Source: Bacteroidales bacterium (GTDB lineage: Bacteria > Bacteroidota > Bacteroidia > Bacteroidales > UBA932). From it: a stretch of 63,771 nucleotides of DNA. The DNA lies in assembly GCA_017412645.1 (NCBI GenBank), contig JAFPWX010000012.1, forward strand, positions 1-63,771, read 5' to 3'. Shown here one piece after another: positions 18,593 through 27,441 of the stretch. Below the pieces are notes generated by a model. It was not told where the DNA came from and did not search any database. It saw only the letters and a list, made by a program, of their open reading frames with translations. The position numbers and the translations under genes were made by a program. Positions within the stretch are counted from its first letter, which is position 1, and each line of letters opens with the position of its first letter.

Positions 18593-18599
18593 ATACTGC

Positions 18600-20270
18600 C
18601 TAATCCGTTCCCAGGCGGGCTTCCACTACATTGATGATATAGTCGCCGGCCTTCTCGCATTCGGCGATGAGGTCGTTGAAAACCGTGCCCAGTTCATAAC
18701 TGTAGGCCTGGCGGTCCAGGTTGGCAATGTTCTCCTGCTTGAGGGCGTTGCGCTTGGCATTGATGCGATTCTCGATGCTGCGTGAATCCTCGATGCTGTA
18801 ATCCTCCCTGCGTCCGGACAGAGTCTGATTCATGCGGGTGAGGGCTTCGTCAACAATGGTGTACATCTCCAGGATACCTTCATTCGTGCTGTCGTCGAAC
18901 CACACCTTGTTGTCGAGTTTGCGGCGCATGATGCGGGCCAGATTGAAGCAGCTGTCTCCCAGGGACTCGAGCTCCCCGATTTCACGCATCATGGCGCGTA
19001 TCTTCTGCTTGGTCTCATCCGACAGGTGGGATGCTCCCAGGTCGCCCAGATACTTGCCGATTTCATTTTCCATACGGTCGCTGAAGTCTTCTCCCTTACG
19101 TATGCGCTCGAAGAGCTTCGCGAATTCCTGTTCGTCCTGGGTGGAATACAGGTCGCGGACCTGGCTGAACAGGCGCTGCATCTTCTCTCCGAAGAAGGCA
19201 ATCTCCTTCTGCGCCTGCAGGATGGAGATTTCCGGAGTCTTCATGATACCGCTGCTGATATACTGCAGGCGGAATTCGTCCTCGTCTTCCGCCTTTCTGG
19301 GCTTGATGATAAGGCAGACCAGTTTCTCTATCTGAGGTATGAACCAGATGAGTACGGCCGTGTTGATCACATTGAAGAAAGTATGGAAGGTGGCCAGGGC
19401 GAATGAGAGCTTGGTAGCATCCTGCTCCGGAGCGGTGGGGTCGAGCCCGACCACGCGGCAGACCATACGGACAAAGGGGAAGAAGAGTATCAGCACCCAC
19501 ATGACGCCGAAGACATTGAACAGCAGGTGGGCCATAGCGGTGCGTCGGGCCTGCGTGTTCGCGCTCAGGGCTGCGATATTGGCGGTGAGCGTGGTGCCTA
19601 TATTCTCGCCCATCACCAGCGCAATACCCTGATAAATCGAGATGGCTCCCGTGGCGCACAGCACCATGGTGATAGCCATAAGCGCCGCGGAGCTCTGAAC
19701 CATTGCCGTAAGGACAGTACCTATGAGCAGGAACAGCAGCACCGTGCCGTAATTGGTCTTGAAACTGGAGAAGAAGGCAACCACTCCGGGCTTGCTTGCC
19801 AGATCCATCTCGACGCCGGTCGCCTTGAGCATCCCGAGTGCGAAGAGCAGGAAACTGAGTCCGAACAGGAAATCTCCTATGTAGCGGTGCTTGCCGGTCT
19901 GTATAAGGATTATGGCGACGAGAAATGCCGGCCATACCATATTGGCGACGTTGAAAGAGAAGCCGGCCGACATGATCCAGGCGCTCATGGTGGTGCCGAT
20001 ATTGGCGCCCATGATTATGGAGATGGCCTGGCTCAGGGTAAGCAGCGCGGCGTTCACGAATGATACGGTCATGACCGTAGTTGCAGCTGACGACTGCACC
20101 GCAACGGTGACCAGAGCGCCGGTGGCGACGCCGGAGACACGGTTCGTTGTCATTGCTCCCAGAAGATGTCGCAGCTGGGGACCTGCCATTTTCTGAAGGG
20201 CCTCGCTCATGACCTTCATACCGTAGATCAGGAGGGCGATGGAACCCAGGAGTTTAAGGATGATAAGCAT
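18600..20270 (-). CDS. Na/Pi cotransporter family protein with C-terminal PhoU-like domain
   Basis: The 556-residue protein has an N-terminal membrane region (about 1-315) made of two related repeats, each with a glutamine-serine motif (VAVQSSAATT near 58, MVQSSAALMA near 190) and a following G-E/A-N-IGTT segment (MGANIGTT, MGENIGTT). These are the sodium and phosphate site marks of the type II Na/Pi cotransporter family. Residues about 340-556 are soluble and helical with a PhoU-like pattern, as in bacterial NptA/YjbB relatives. It probably moves phosphate. It starts 6 bases after trkA, in a GT2-trkA-Na/Pi minus-strand run. Confidence 0.88.
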   Translation of the reverse strand: MLIILKLLGSIALLIYGMKVMSEALQKMAGPQLRHLLGAMTTNRVSGVATGALVTVAVQSSAATTVMTVSFVNAALLTLSQAISIIMGANIGTTMSAWIMSAGFSFNVANMVWPAFLVAIILIQTGKHRYIGDFLFGLSFLLFALGMLKATGVEMDLASKPGVVAFFSSFKTNYGTVLLFLLIGTVLTAMVQSSAALMAITMVLCATGAISIYQGIALVMGENIGTTLTANIAALSANTQARRTAMAHLLFNVFGVMWVLILFFPFVRMVCRVVGLDPTAPEQDATKLSFALATFHTFFNVINTAVLIWFIPQIEKLVCLIIKPRKAEDEDEFRLQYISSGIMKTPEISILQAQKEIAFFGEKMQRLFSQVRDLYSTQDEQEFAKLFERIRKGEDFSDRMENEIGKYLGDLGASHLSDETKQKIRAMMREIGELESLGDSCFNLARIMRRKLDNKVWFDDSTNEGILEMYTIVDEALTRMNQTLSGRREDYSIEDSRSIENRINAKRNALKQENIANLDRQAYSYELGTVFNDLIAECEKAGDYIINVVEARLGTD

Positions 20271-20276
20271 GGGTGT

Positions 20277-21638
20277 CTATTTGAAGAATCTGTCTATTTC
20301 TCTAAGTGTGTCGGGCAGGGCGAAGATGGCTACGCGGTCGTAGGGCTCCACCTGAGTGTCGCCGACCGCTATGATGGCGTCGCTGCCGCGGATGATGCCG
20401 CCGATAATCGCCCCGGCGGGGAAGCCGAGATCTTTGAGCGGCTTCTTGGTTATGGTACTGCCGGGGGCGGCTGTGTATTCCAGCACCTCGGCCGAAGTGC
20501 CGGACATATATTTCACGAATCTGGCACGTCCGCTCAAGGTGAATTTGAAGATTCGGCCGGCGGTGATGAGCTTTTTGTTGATTACGCTGTCCACGCCCAG
20601 TTCTTCGGCCAGACGCGAGTACTCGAAATTCTCCACCTCGGCGATGGTGCGGGGAACGCCCAGTTTCTTCGCCACCACGCAGGAGAGGATGTTGGTTTCG
20701 TCTTCTCCGGTGAGAGCCACGAAGGCATCATAACCGGAAATGCCCTCTTCGTAAAGGAAGGAGGAGTCGCGTCCGTCTCCGGTTATCACCACGATTTCGT
20801 CGGGCAGCTTTTCTGCGAGTCGTACACTCTTGGCCGGGTCCCTTTCAATGATGGTCACGCCTATTCCGGCTTTTGCCAGACTCACGGCGACCATGGCGGC
20901 AATCTGGCTGCCGCCGATAATCATCACGTTGCCGATGGTAATGTTCTTCTTGCCGAAGTGCTTTACCAGCAGGTCCAGACCCTCGCGTTTGGCTATGGTG
21001 AACACCAGGTCGCCGTAACGGAATATTGTGTCCAGCTTGGGAATGATGGTATTGCCTCCGCGGGACAGGGCGATGATGCGGAACTTCTCGGCGTCTTCCT
21101 TGGGAAGACCCTGCATAAATTCGAGCAGTTTGAGATCCAGCATGGGGGAGTTCTCGTCGAGCTTGAACAGGCCGATCTGAAGCCTCCCGTGCGCGAAATC
21201 CATGGTCTCGGAGAAGGTGGCGTGACGCAGCTGGTCCACGATTTCGTCGGCAGCGATGCGCTCGGGGTAGAACATGAGTTCTATGCCCATTTCCTTGAAC
21301 AACAGTTTGTTCTCGGGGGAGAGGAACTCCTCGTCGTTGATTCGTGCGATTACCTTTCCGGCGCCGAGATGCTTTGCCAGAAGGGCGCCCACGATGTTCA
21401 TCTGCTGCAGCACTGACGGGTACACGGCGATGAACAGATCGGCCTTCCCGACTCCGGCGTTGCGAAGCACGCTGATGGATGTGGGATTGCCCTCGATGCT
21501 GAAAATATCCGCGTTGGCCGCGAGATTCTGAAGGCGCCCGGGATTGTCGTCGATAACGGTAATGTCGTTACCTTCGCCTCTGAGCATTTTTGCCAGATGA
21601 GAGCCTACCTCTCCCGCGCCTTGGATTACTATTTTCAT
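20277..21638 (-). CDS. trkA: Trk potassium system NAD-binding subunit TrkA
   Basis: TrkA is the peripheral regulator of Trk/Ktr potassium channels. The 453-residue protein has two tandem RCK modules, each with a Rossmann nucleotide site (GAGEVGSHLA at residue 7 and IIGGSQIAAMVAVSLA near 235) and a C-terminal TrkA_C part. This is the full-length two-module form. No trkH/trkG channel gene is in the window, so the partner must be elsewhere. It overlaps the upstream glycosyltransferase gene by 4 bases. Confidence 0.92.
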   Translation of the reverse strand: MKIVIQGAGEVGSHLAKMLRGEGNDITVIDDNPGRLQNLAANADIFSIEGNPTSISVLRNAGVGKADLFIAVYPSVLQQMNIVGALLAKHLGAGKVIARINDEEFLSPENKLLFKEMGIELMFYPERIAADEIVDQLRHATFSETMDFAHGRLQIGLFKLDENSPMLDLKLLEFMQGLPKEDAEKFRIIALSRGGNTIIPKLDTIFRYGDLVFTIAKREGLDLLVKHFGKKNITIGNVMIIGGSQIAAMVAVSLAKAGIGVTIIERDPAKSVRLAEKLPDEIVVITGDGRDSSFLYEEGISGYDAFVALTGEDETNILSCVVAKKLGVPRTIAEVENFEYSRLAEELGVDSVINKKLITAGRIFKFTLSGRARFVKYMSGTSAEVLEYTAAPGSTITKKPLKDLGFPAGAIIGGIIRGSDAIIAVGDTQVEPYDRVAIFALPDTLREIDRFFK

Positions 21639-22714
21639 ATGCTGAATATTTTTTTGTCGAGATGATTGAAGATGCCGTCCCGATAAAGGAACGCCGCCGG
21701 TATGATGCAGATTCGGGCGATGCCAGCCGGTACTGCCACGGGAGGGGCGGCCTGCCCGCGGCGGCGGAGACGGCGGTATCCTTCGTGAGCCTTTCTCACC
21801 GCCGCCGCATACGCGCTGCGTCCGGTGCAGAAGTAGATGATACGGGTAAGGGTGTCGATTCCGCGGCGGATTGTGATGCGCCTGCGGGCCCTGGCTGCCG
21901 CACGGCCTTCCGGAATTCCTGCTGCCACGTACGTGGCGGCCAGATTGTTCTCAAGCAAAAGCAGGTTGTTGCGGTAGTTGAGTTCCAGTTTCCATGGAGA
22001 CTTGGGCTCCAGAGTGCCTCCTCCCAGATGCCATACGACGCTCTGCGGCACCACCGTCACCTCCCATCCGGCAAGCTGGGCCCGCCAGCAGAGGTCGATT
22101 TCTTCCATATGGGCGAAGAAGCGGTCGTCCAGGCCGCCCAGAGCCTTCCATACGCTGCTGCGTACCATGAGGCACGCTCCGGTGCACCAAAGGACTCGGG
22201 CGGGGGAGTCGTATTGGCCCTCGTCTGCACAGACCCTGTTCAGAACGCGGCCCCTGCAGAAGGGGAAGCCCCAGGCATCGACCCAGCCGCCGGCAGCACC
22301 GGCATACTCGAAATTGCCTGTCTTGCGGTAGCCTTCTGCTTCCTTTACGAGACCGAGGAGCTTGGGACCGCATATGCCGCACTGCGGATGGCTTTCCATC
22401 CATGAGACGAGCGGTTCCAGCCAGCCGGGAGAAACCAGAACATCGGAATTGATGAGCACGAAGTAGTCGGCTTCGAGACCTTCCAGCGCGCGGTTGTAGC
22501 CCCCGGTGAAGCCGTAATTGTCTCCCAGCGGAATGGTTTTAACAGCCGGAAATTCATCGGCCATCATCTCCATGCTGCCGTCTGTGGAGCCGCTGTCGGC
22601 CACAAAGAGGCGGTCGTCCTTCCCAAGGCTGCCCAGCAGGGCAGGAAGGAAGGCCATCAGGTATTCCCGGGTATTCCAGTTGAGTATTACTACCGCCGTG
22701 CGCATATCATACAA
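21635..22714 (-). CDS. Family 2 glycosyltransferase (rhamnosyltransferase-like)
   Basis: The protein begins with the GT2 nucleotide-sugar fold (VVILNWN near 9) and has an NSD-type metal motif (VLINSD near 90) and the MEEIDLCWRAQLAG segment near 205, as in WbbL-like enzymes that transfer rhamnose or similar sugars to surface glycans. A basic, partly hydrophobic tail follows from about 280. The second Met, at 22705, is a better start by homology than 22714, because the first lies almost against a -7-like box. No other glycan genes are adjacent. The acceptor and donor are unknown. Confidence 0.85.
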   Translation of the reverse strand: MYDMRTAVVILNWNTREYLMAFLPALLGSLGKDDRLFVADSGSTDGSMEMMADEFPAVKTIPLGDNYGFTGGYNRALEGLEADYFVLINSDVLVSPGWLEPLVSWMESHPQCGICGPKLLGLVKEAEGYRKTGNFEYAGAAGGWVDAWGFPFCRGRVLNRVCADEGQYDSPARVLWCTGACLMVRSSVWKALGGLDDRFFAHMEEIDLCWRAQLAGWEVTVVPQSVVWHLGGGTLEPKSPWKLELNYRNNLLLLENNLAATYVAAGIPEGRAAARARRRITIRRGIDTLTRIIYFCTGRSAYAAAVRKAHEGYRRLRRRGQAAPPVAVPAGIARICIIPAAFLYRDGIFNHLDKKIFSI

Positions 22715-22731
22715 ATATCGTAAAACTTTTC

Positions 22732-22739
22732 TAATTTTG
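22732..22739 (+). promoter_or_regulatory. Candidate -7 box for the fucose-isomerase-like gene
   Basis: TAATTTTG fits TAnnTTTG and ends 7 bases before the start codon at 22747. No clear TTG lies at the expected distance, so this is a weak call. Confidence 0.35.
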
Positions 22740-22746
22740 TGTAAAT

Positions 22747-23931
22747 ATGAAGACTCTAACCTCTTTCCTTCACTCCGAAGTGGCGCAGGACGCGTCCAGG
22801 GAGCCGTTTATTCAGGCTATTGAAGCTCTCGCAGGTGCCATTCCGGAAGACATCATCTACGTGCGCACCGGCGGCACCGAAGGGCTTTTCAAAGAGCAGT
22901 ACTTTGCGGAGGGCCGTCTGAACATCCCGGAGCCGGTAAGGCTGCTGACCAGCGGAAAGAGCAATTCGCTGGCCGCGTCCATGGAAATCCTCTCCTTCCT
23001 TCGCAGGAACGGGCTCAGAGGCGAGATTCTGCATGGCAGTCCGGAGTATATTGCGGAAAGAATCATGCATCCGGGAAAGGAGGTTTCGGGTGATGCTCTC
23101 ATCGCTTCCGTGCACCCCGGACGCGTCCTGGAAGGGGAGAGACTGGGAGTCGTGGGAAAACCCTCGGACTGGCTGATCAGCAGCGACGTGGACTATGTCA
23201 TGGCAAGGGAGCGGCTGGGTCTGGAACTGATAGACATTCCCATGGAAGAACTTCTGGAAGAGATTGCCGTGCATTCGCACCCGTCCGTGGATTTGCAGCC
23301 TCTCAACGAGCCTAAGTATGGCAATCATATCCCGGAGAGAGATCTCTCGGATTCGCTGGATATCTACGGGGCGCTCAGGAGGATAATTGACAGGTATTCC
23401 CTCAATGGCCTTACGATCAGATGCTTCGACCTGCTGACAGCGGTTCATAATACTGGCTGCATGGCGCTTGCCCTGCTGAATTCGGAAGGCTTCGCCGCCA
23501 CCTGCGAAGGGGACGTCCCGGCCATGGTGTCCATGGCGCTTGCACGCAAACTCTCCGCTTGCTCCGGCTTCCAGGCCAACCTTTCCCAGATCAAGGGTGA
23601 CGACCTGCTCTTCGCCCACTGCACGCTCCCTTTGAGCATGGCTCGAAGCTGGGCTTATGATACGCATTTCGAATCCGGTTTCGGGGTAGCTGTTCATGGA
23701 GAGATACCTGAAGGCCCAGTTACCATATTCAAGCTTTCTCCTGACTTTGACAGGGCTTTCATCTTCGAGGGAGAAATAGTGGCCAACGACTATCAGGAGA
23801 ATCTGTGCCGCACCCAGATTCATGTGAAAGCGCCCGGCGCCGCGCCCTATTTCCTCACTTCATCCATAGGCAATCACCATATAATAATCCCCGGCCATGT
23901 GGCCAGGGATATGAAAGAACTGCTTGGATAA
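22747..23931 (+). CDS. L-fucose/L-arabinose isomerase-like protein
   Basis: The 394-residue protein resembles the fucose isomerase-like family (COG2407-type): an N-terminal alpha/beta part, a middle region around SSDVDYVMARERLG, and a C-terminal part with ATCEGDVPAM, HCTLP and SIGNHHIIIPGH. The CEGD and histidine motifs are the usual metal-binding positions of these isomerases. It stands alone, with no sugar kinase, aldolase or permease nearby, and lies divergently from a glycosyltransferase. A sugar isomerase role is inferred from the fold only. Its stop is 3 bases from the slyD stop on the other strand. Confidence 0.65.
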   Translation: MKTLTSFLHSEVAQDASREPFIQAIEALAGAIPEDIIYVRTGGTEGLFKEQYFAEGRLNIPEPVRLLTSGKSNSLAASMEILSFLRRNGLRGEILHGSPEYIAERIMHPGKEVSGDALIASVHPGRVLEGERLGVVGKPSDWLISSDVDYVMARERLGLELIDIPMEELLEEIAVHSHPSVDLQPLNEPKYGNHIPERDLSDSLDIYGALRRIIDRYSLNGLTIRCFDLLTAVHNTGCMALALLNSEGFAATCEGDVPAMVSMALARKLSACSGFQANLSQIKGDDLLFAHCTLPLSMARSWAYDTHFESGFGVAVHGEIPEGPVTIFKLSPDFDRAFIFEGEIVANDYQENLCRTQIHVKAPGAAPYFLTSSIGNHHIIIPGHVARDMKELLG

Positions 23932-23934
23932 AGC

Positions 23935-24510
23935 TTATTTCTTGCAGTCGCAGTCGCCGTCGCATTCGCATTCCTTGCCGCCCTCGTGGCAGCACTCGTG
24001 CTCTTCGCCTTCATGCTTGTGACACTGGCCCTTGCCTTTGCCGCAGCAGTGATGGCCTTCGCCGGCTTCAGCATCGCGGACATCCACCACTTCGCCGGTG
24101 AAATGCAGGGTCTTTCCCGCCATGGGGTGATTGAAATCCATGGTTACTGACTTCTCTCCAACAGCTGCTACCGTTCCGCGGACCACATTGCCGTTTCCGT
24201 CGAGCATGGGGACTATAGCCCCGATCTGCAGGAACTGCTCCTGGAGCACGCCGTCGGACATGAAGGCCTCCTTGGGTATGTCGAACTTGTATTCCAGTTT
24301 GTACTCGCCGTAGCCTTCGGCCGGGCTGAGGGTAAACTCAAACTTGTCACCGGGTTCCTTGCCCTCTACTTCCTGTTCGAAGCGGGGGAGGAGCATGCCG
24401 GTTCCGTGTACGTATTCGAGGGGCTGGTCCTTGTCTGCCTGATCCGCGATAGCGCCTTCTACTTTCAACTGGTAGGCAAGAGCTACTGCCTTGTTCTTTT
24501 CGATTTTCAT
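23935..24510 (-). CDS. slyD: SlyD-type FKBP peptidyl-prolyl isomerase with metal-binding tail
   Basis: The 191-residue protein has an FKBP fold split by an insert-in-flap chaperone domain (about 65-130) and the usual LEYVHGTGMLLPRFE segment near 30. From about residue 148 the tail is rich in Cys and His (HHCCGKGKGQC, HECCHEGGKEC and following), as in SlyD, which binds nickel and helps metalloenzyme maturation. The protein is cytoplasmic. No hydrogenase or urease genes are in view. It lies 21 bases downstream of tldE, possibly as the last gene of that run. Confidence 0.9.
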   Translation of the reverse strand: MKIEKNKAVALAYQLKVEGAIADQADKDQPLEYVHGTGMLLPRFEQEVEGKEPGDKFEFTLSPAEGYGEYKLEYKFDIPKEAFMSDGVLQEQFLQIGAIVPMLDGNGNVVRGTVAAVGEKSVTMDFNHPMAGKTLHFTGEVVDVRDAEAGEGHHCCGKGKGQCHKHEGEEHECCHEGGKECECDGDCDCKK

Positions 24511-24531
24511 ATTCTGTTGATTTTCAATTGA

Positions 24532-25866
24532 TTATTCTCCACTGAAATCCACGTCTGCGAAAGCCAGAGTGGGGATTAATTTGCCCTTGCAAGGGCGAGA
24601 ATCATTACCGGCGGCGATGAGTTTGCTCCATAGCGTGAGGAAGTTGCCGGTAACGAGCATGCCGCTTACCGGACGGGTGATCCTGCCGCCGCTGAACTCG
24701 AACCCTTCGATGCCGTATGAGAAGTCTCCGGTGGCGATGTTCGAATTGCCACCGTTGAAATCCGTCACGAGTATTCCTTCTCCGCATAGTTTCAGGATAG
24801 CTTCCCGGTTCCCGGCGCTGCCATATGGCAGCAGCAGTGGGCGAGTGGCCTCTTCCTGTGTGGGCGCGAGGCTGAGCTTGTTCGCCATATAGGTATTCAG
24901 GAAATACTCCTTTATCACGCCGTTCTCGATAATTGGGCGCTCGCTCGTAGCGACGCCTTCGGAGTCGAAAAGGCGGCTGCCGTTTTCGCCGGGACGGTGC
25001 GGGCAGTCCAGCAGGGTCATCCCTTCCGGGAAGAGCTTTTTTCCGAGGCTGCCCTGAAGGAACGAATTGTTCTGCTGCAGGTTGAAGCCTCCCAGGGCAG
25101 CCAGGATGGGGGAGACTGCCTTGTAGGAAATCTCGCTGTCGAGCACAAGCGTGCGGCGTCCTCCTGGGATGCTGCGCGAGCCTATCTGCGCTACTGCGGC
25201 TTCCAGGGCCTTCCGGCCGATGGCGGCGCCGTCCAGGTCTTTCCCGAACACGCACGAATCCCACCAGTAGCCACTGTATTTGCGTCCGCGGGAGTCTTCA
25301 ACAGTTACCTCCACCCCATAGGAGAAGCAGGTTTCGGTGTGCAGGGCCTCGAGCCCGCCGCTGTCAAGCACGTAGCTGTGTTCCAGATTGTCTGAGTATT
25401 CTCCTTCTTCTGAGATGAGCTTCCAGCCCTTTCCGGATGCAGGCCATGTGCTGGCTCCAAGTGCCTGCTGTCTGCGGTCTGCTGCGGTGATGCCTTCGTA
25501 GGCGGAGTCGTAGAGCCCCAGCTCGAGGCCGGTGAGGGCGGCTTTTGTCTGTCTTTCCGGAGACGGCAGATCCCGACAGGGGTCGGGGGCCAGCATGCGG
25601 GTGGTCTGCACGGCGTCGCCTACGAACCTGCGTAGCGCCGCCTCTTCCAGACGGTTAGTGGAAAATGCTCCGTAGCGGCCGTCGGCGAAGATGCAGATCT
25701 CCAGGTTGCGGTCCTGACAGGCCGTTACCTTGTCCACTTCGCCGTCGAGCGTAGCCACAAGGTCCATGCTGCTTTTGGACAGGGTGACGCGAACCTTCTG
25801 CGCGCCGGCCTCGAGGGCCATCTCCATGCAGCTGCGAGTGAGTCTTTTTTCCTGTTCGCTTACCAT
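24532..25866 (-). CDS. TldE/PmbA-family protein
   Basis: This 444-residue protein is the TldE (PmbA) partner of the TldD protease. It lacks the HExxxH zinc motif, as TldE does, and keeps the C-terminal family region (FNGGNSNIATGDFSYGIEGF near 375). In other bacteria TldD and TldE form a heterodimer that trims unfolded peptides through a narrow channel. It starts directly after the tldD stop, so the two are surely co-transcribed. No abnormal insertion is seen here, unlike in its partner. Confidence 0.88.
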   Translation of the reverse strand: MVSEQEKRLTRSCMEMALEAGAQKVRVTLSKSSMDLVATLDGEVDKVTACQDRNLEICIFADGRYGAFSTNRLEEAALRRFVGDAVQTTRMLAPDPCRDLPSPERQTKAALTGLELGLYDSAYEGITAADRRQQALGASTWPASGKGWKLISEEGEYSDNLEHSYVLDSGGLEALHTETCFSYGVEVTVEDSRGRKYSGYWWDSCVFGKDLDGAAIGRKALEAAVAQIGSRSIPGGRRTLVLDSEISYKAVSPILAALGGFNLQQNNSFLQGSLGKKLFPEGMTLLDCPHRPGENGSRLFDSEGVATSERPIIENGVIKEYFLNTYMANKLSLAPTQEEATRPLLLPYGSAGNREAILKLCGEGILVTDFNGGNSNIATGDFSYGIEGFEFSGGRITRPVSGMLVTGNFLTLWSKLIAAGNDSRPCKGKLIPTLAFADVDFSGE

Positions 25867-27441
25867 TTATTCCCCTCCTACGGTAAGACTTCCTACCAGC
25901 ACGCTCGGAATGCCGCAGCTCACGGGAGCGCTCTGCTCCTTGCCGCAGGTCCAGGTGCCGTCGTCTATTTTGAGGTCTCCAGCCACGGCAGTGATGTCCG
26001 CCAGGGCCCTGGGACCGTTTCCGATAATATTGATATCCTTCACGGGCATGTCCAGCCGGCCGTTTTCGATGGTCCAGCCTGCCTTCACGTAGAATGTGAA
26101 ATCGCCTTCTCCGATTTTTACCTGTCCGTTGGAAAACTCCTTCACGAAGATGCCCTTCTTAACGCTTCCTATGATGTCCTGCAGAGATCCGTCGATGCCG
26201 CTTTCCATATAGGTGCAGCGCATTCGCGGGATGGGATTGTAGCGGAACGATTCGCGTCTGCCGTTTCCGGTGGGGGAGACTCCGAAATAACCCGCGGAGA
26301 TACGGTCGTGCAGGTAACTTTCCAGTATGCCGTCGCGCACCATGTAGGTTTTCTGACCCGGAACGCCTTCATCGTCATAAATCAGAGAACCGCGGTTTCC
26401 CGGGATGGTTGCGTCGTCGAGGATGTTGATGCCCGGCCTTGCCACGCGTTTGCCGATTTTGCCGGCGAAAATGCTCTGACCCTTGCGGTTGAAGTCGGCC
26501 TCGAATGCATGGCCCATAGCTTCATGAAGCAGGATACCGGAGGCTCCTGAGGCCATTACTACGGGCATCACTCCGCCTTTGGGACGACGGGCTTCAAAGC
26601 GGGCGTCCAGCCCGTCCACGGCCATGTCTGCCAGTTCCTCTATGAGGGCGTCGGTAAGCATCTCGGCACCGCAGCGGAAGCTCCGCGACACGGTTTTGTT
26701 TTCGACCTGGCCGTTCTGTGAGAAAATCACAGTGGCGGCGAGGGCTGCAAGAGGGCGGGTGTCGCAGGTGAGCTCGCCTAGCGAGTTGTACATCATGATC
26801 TCGCTGGTCTGATGCGACAGCACGGCGATGACCTTGATCACCCGGCTGTCTTTCGCACGTATGGCGGAATCCAGCTTGCGCAGTACGGGAACGCCCTGTG
26901 CCGCCGTAGTGTCCCGCCAGTCGATTTTAAATGTATAATAGCCGCAGGAGCTGGTATCTTCAACGGGAGGCTGCAACCCTCCGGGAACACGTGCCACCCT
27001 CGGCCTTTGTGACAGGGGCTCCGCCCCCGTAACGACCCCTGCGGCCTTTCCGTCCTCTACGACTTTCGTCGCCGAAAGTCCCGGACCCGGCCGGGCGCCT
27101 GATGGCGCCTGTAAACCTGACGCGCCGCTTACCCTCATACCGTCAGCTATCGCGGCGGCGGCACGGGCGGCACGCAGCAGCGCGGCGTAATCCGTGGTCT
27201 CCGCATAGGCGTAGCCGGTCTTATCGCCGGCAAGGACGCGCACTCCGCAGCCGAAGTCTTCGTGGCTGCCGCCGGAGGAGACTTCGCCGTCGCGTAGCAC
27301 AAGCTCGCTGGAAACGGTGTCTTCGAAGAAAAGGTCGCACCAGGAGCCGCCTGAAGAGAGTCCTTCGGCGACGAGGGCCCTGAGTTGCTCTTCTGTTACG
27401 GAGAATATGTTAAGATATCTGCTACTGCTCACTCTGCACAT
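25867..27441 (-). CDS. tldD: TldD-family zinc metallopeptidase carrying a palindromic insert
   Basis: TldD is the catalytic subunit of the TldD/E peptidase. The zinc motif HEAMGH sits in GILLHEAMGHAFEADFN near residue 308, and the C-terminal part is intact. The protein is 524 residues, longer than the usual 450-480. The excess lies at about residues 108-160, where a Gly/Pro/Arg-rich segment coded by strong palindromes separates AAAIADG from the YYTFKIDW strand. The frame stays open. The given start overlaps the zeta-like gene by 20 bases; a GTG three codons further in is an alternative. It may still fold if the insert is a surface loop. Confidence 0.85.
   Translation of the reverse strand: MCRVSSSRYLNIFSVTEEQLRALVAEGLSSGGSWCDLFFEDTVSSELVLRDGEVSSGGSHEDFGCGVRVLAGDKTGYAYAETTDYAALLRAARAAAAIADGMRVSGASGLQAPSGARPGPGLSATKVVEDGKAAGVVTGAEPLSQRPRVARVPGGLQPPVEDTSSCGYYTFKIDWRDTTAAQGVPVLRKLDSAIRAKDSRVIKVIAVLSHQTSEIMMYNSLGELTCDTRPLAALAATVIFSQNGQVENKTVSRSFRCGAEMLTDALIEELADMAVDGLDARFEARRPKGGVMPVVMASGASGILLHEAMGHAFEADFNRKGQSIFAGKIGKRVARPGINILDDATIPGNRGSLIYDDEGVPGQKTYMVRDGILESYLHDRISAGYFGVSPTGNGRRESFRYNPIPRMRCTYMESGIDGSLQDIIGSVKKGIFVKEFSNGQVKIGEGDFTFYVKAGWTIENGRLDMPVKDINIIGNGPRALADITAVAGDLKIDDGTWTCGKEQSAPVSCGIPSVLVGSLTVGGE
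26966..27109. repeat. Palindrome-rich element inserted in frame in tldD
   Basis: About 144 bases hold four inverted repeats: GGAGG/CCTCC at 26966-26982, GGGGC/GCCCC at 27015-27027, GACTTTCG/CGAAAGTC at 27061-27080 (8 perfect pairs, 4-base loop), and GGCGCC/GGCGCC at 27094-27109. It translates without a stop in the tldD frame. This layout fits a mobile palindromic repeat fixed inside a coding gene. No second copy was noticed in the window. Confidence 0.55.
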
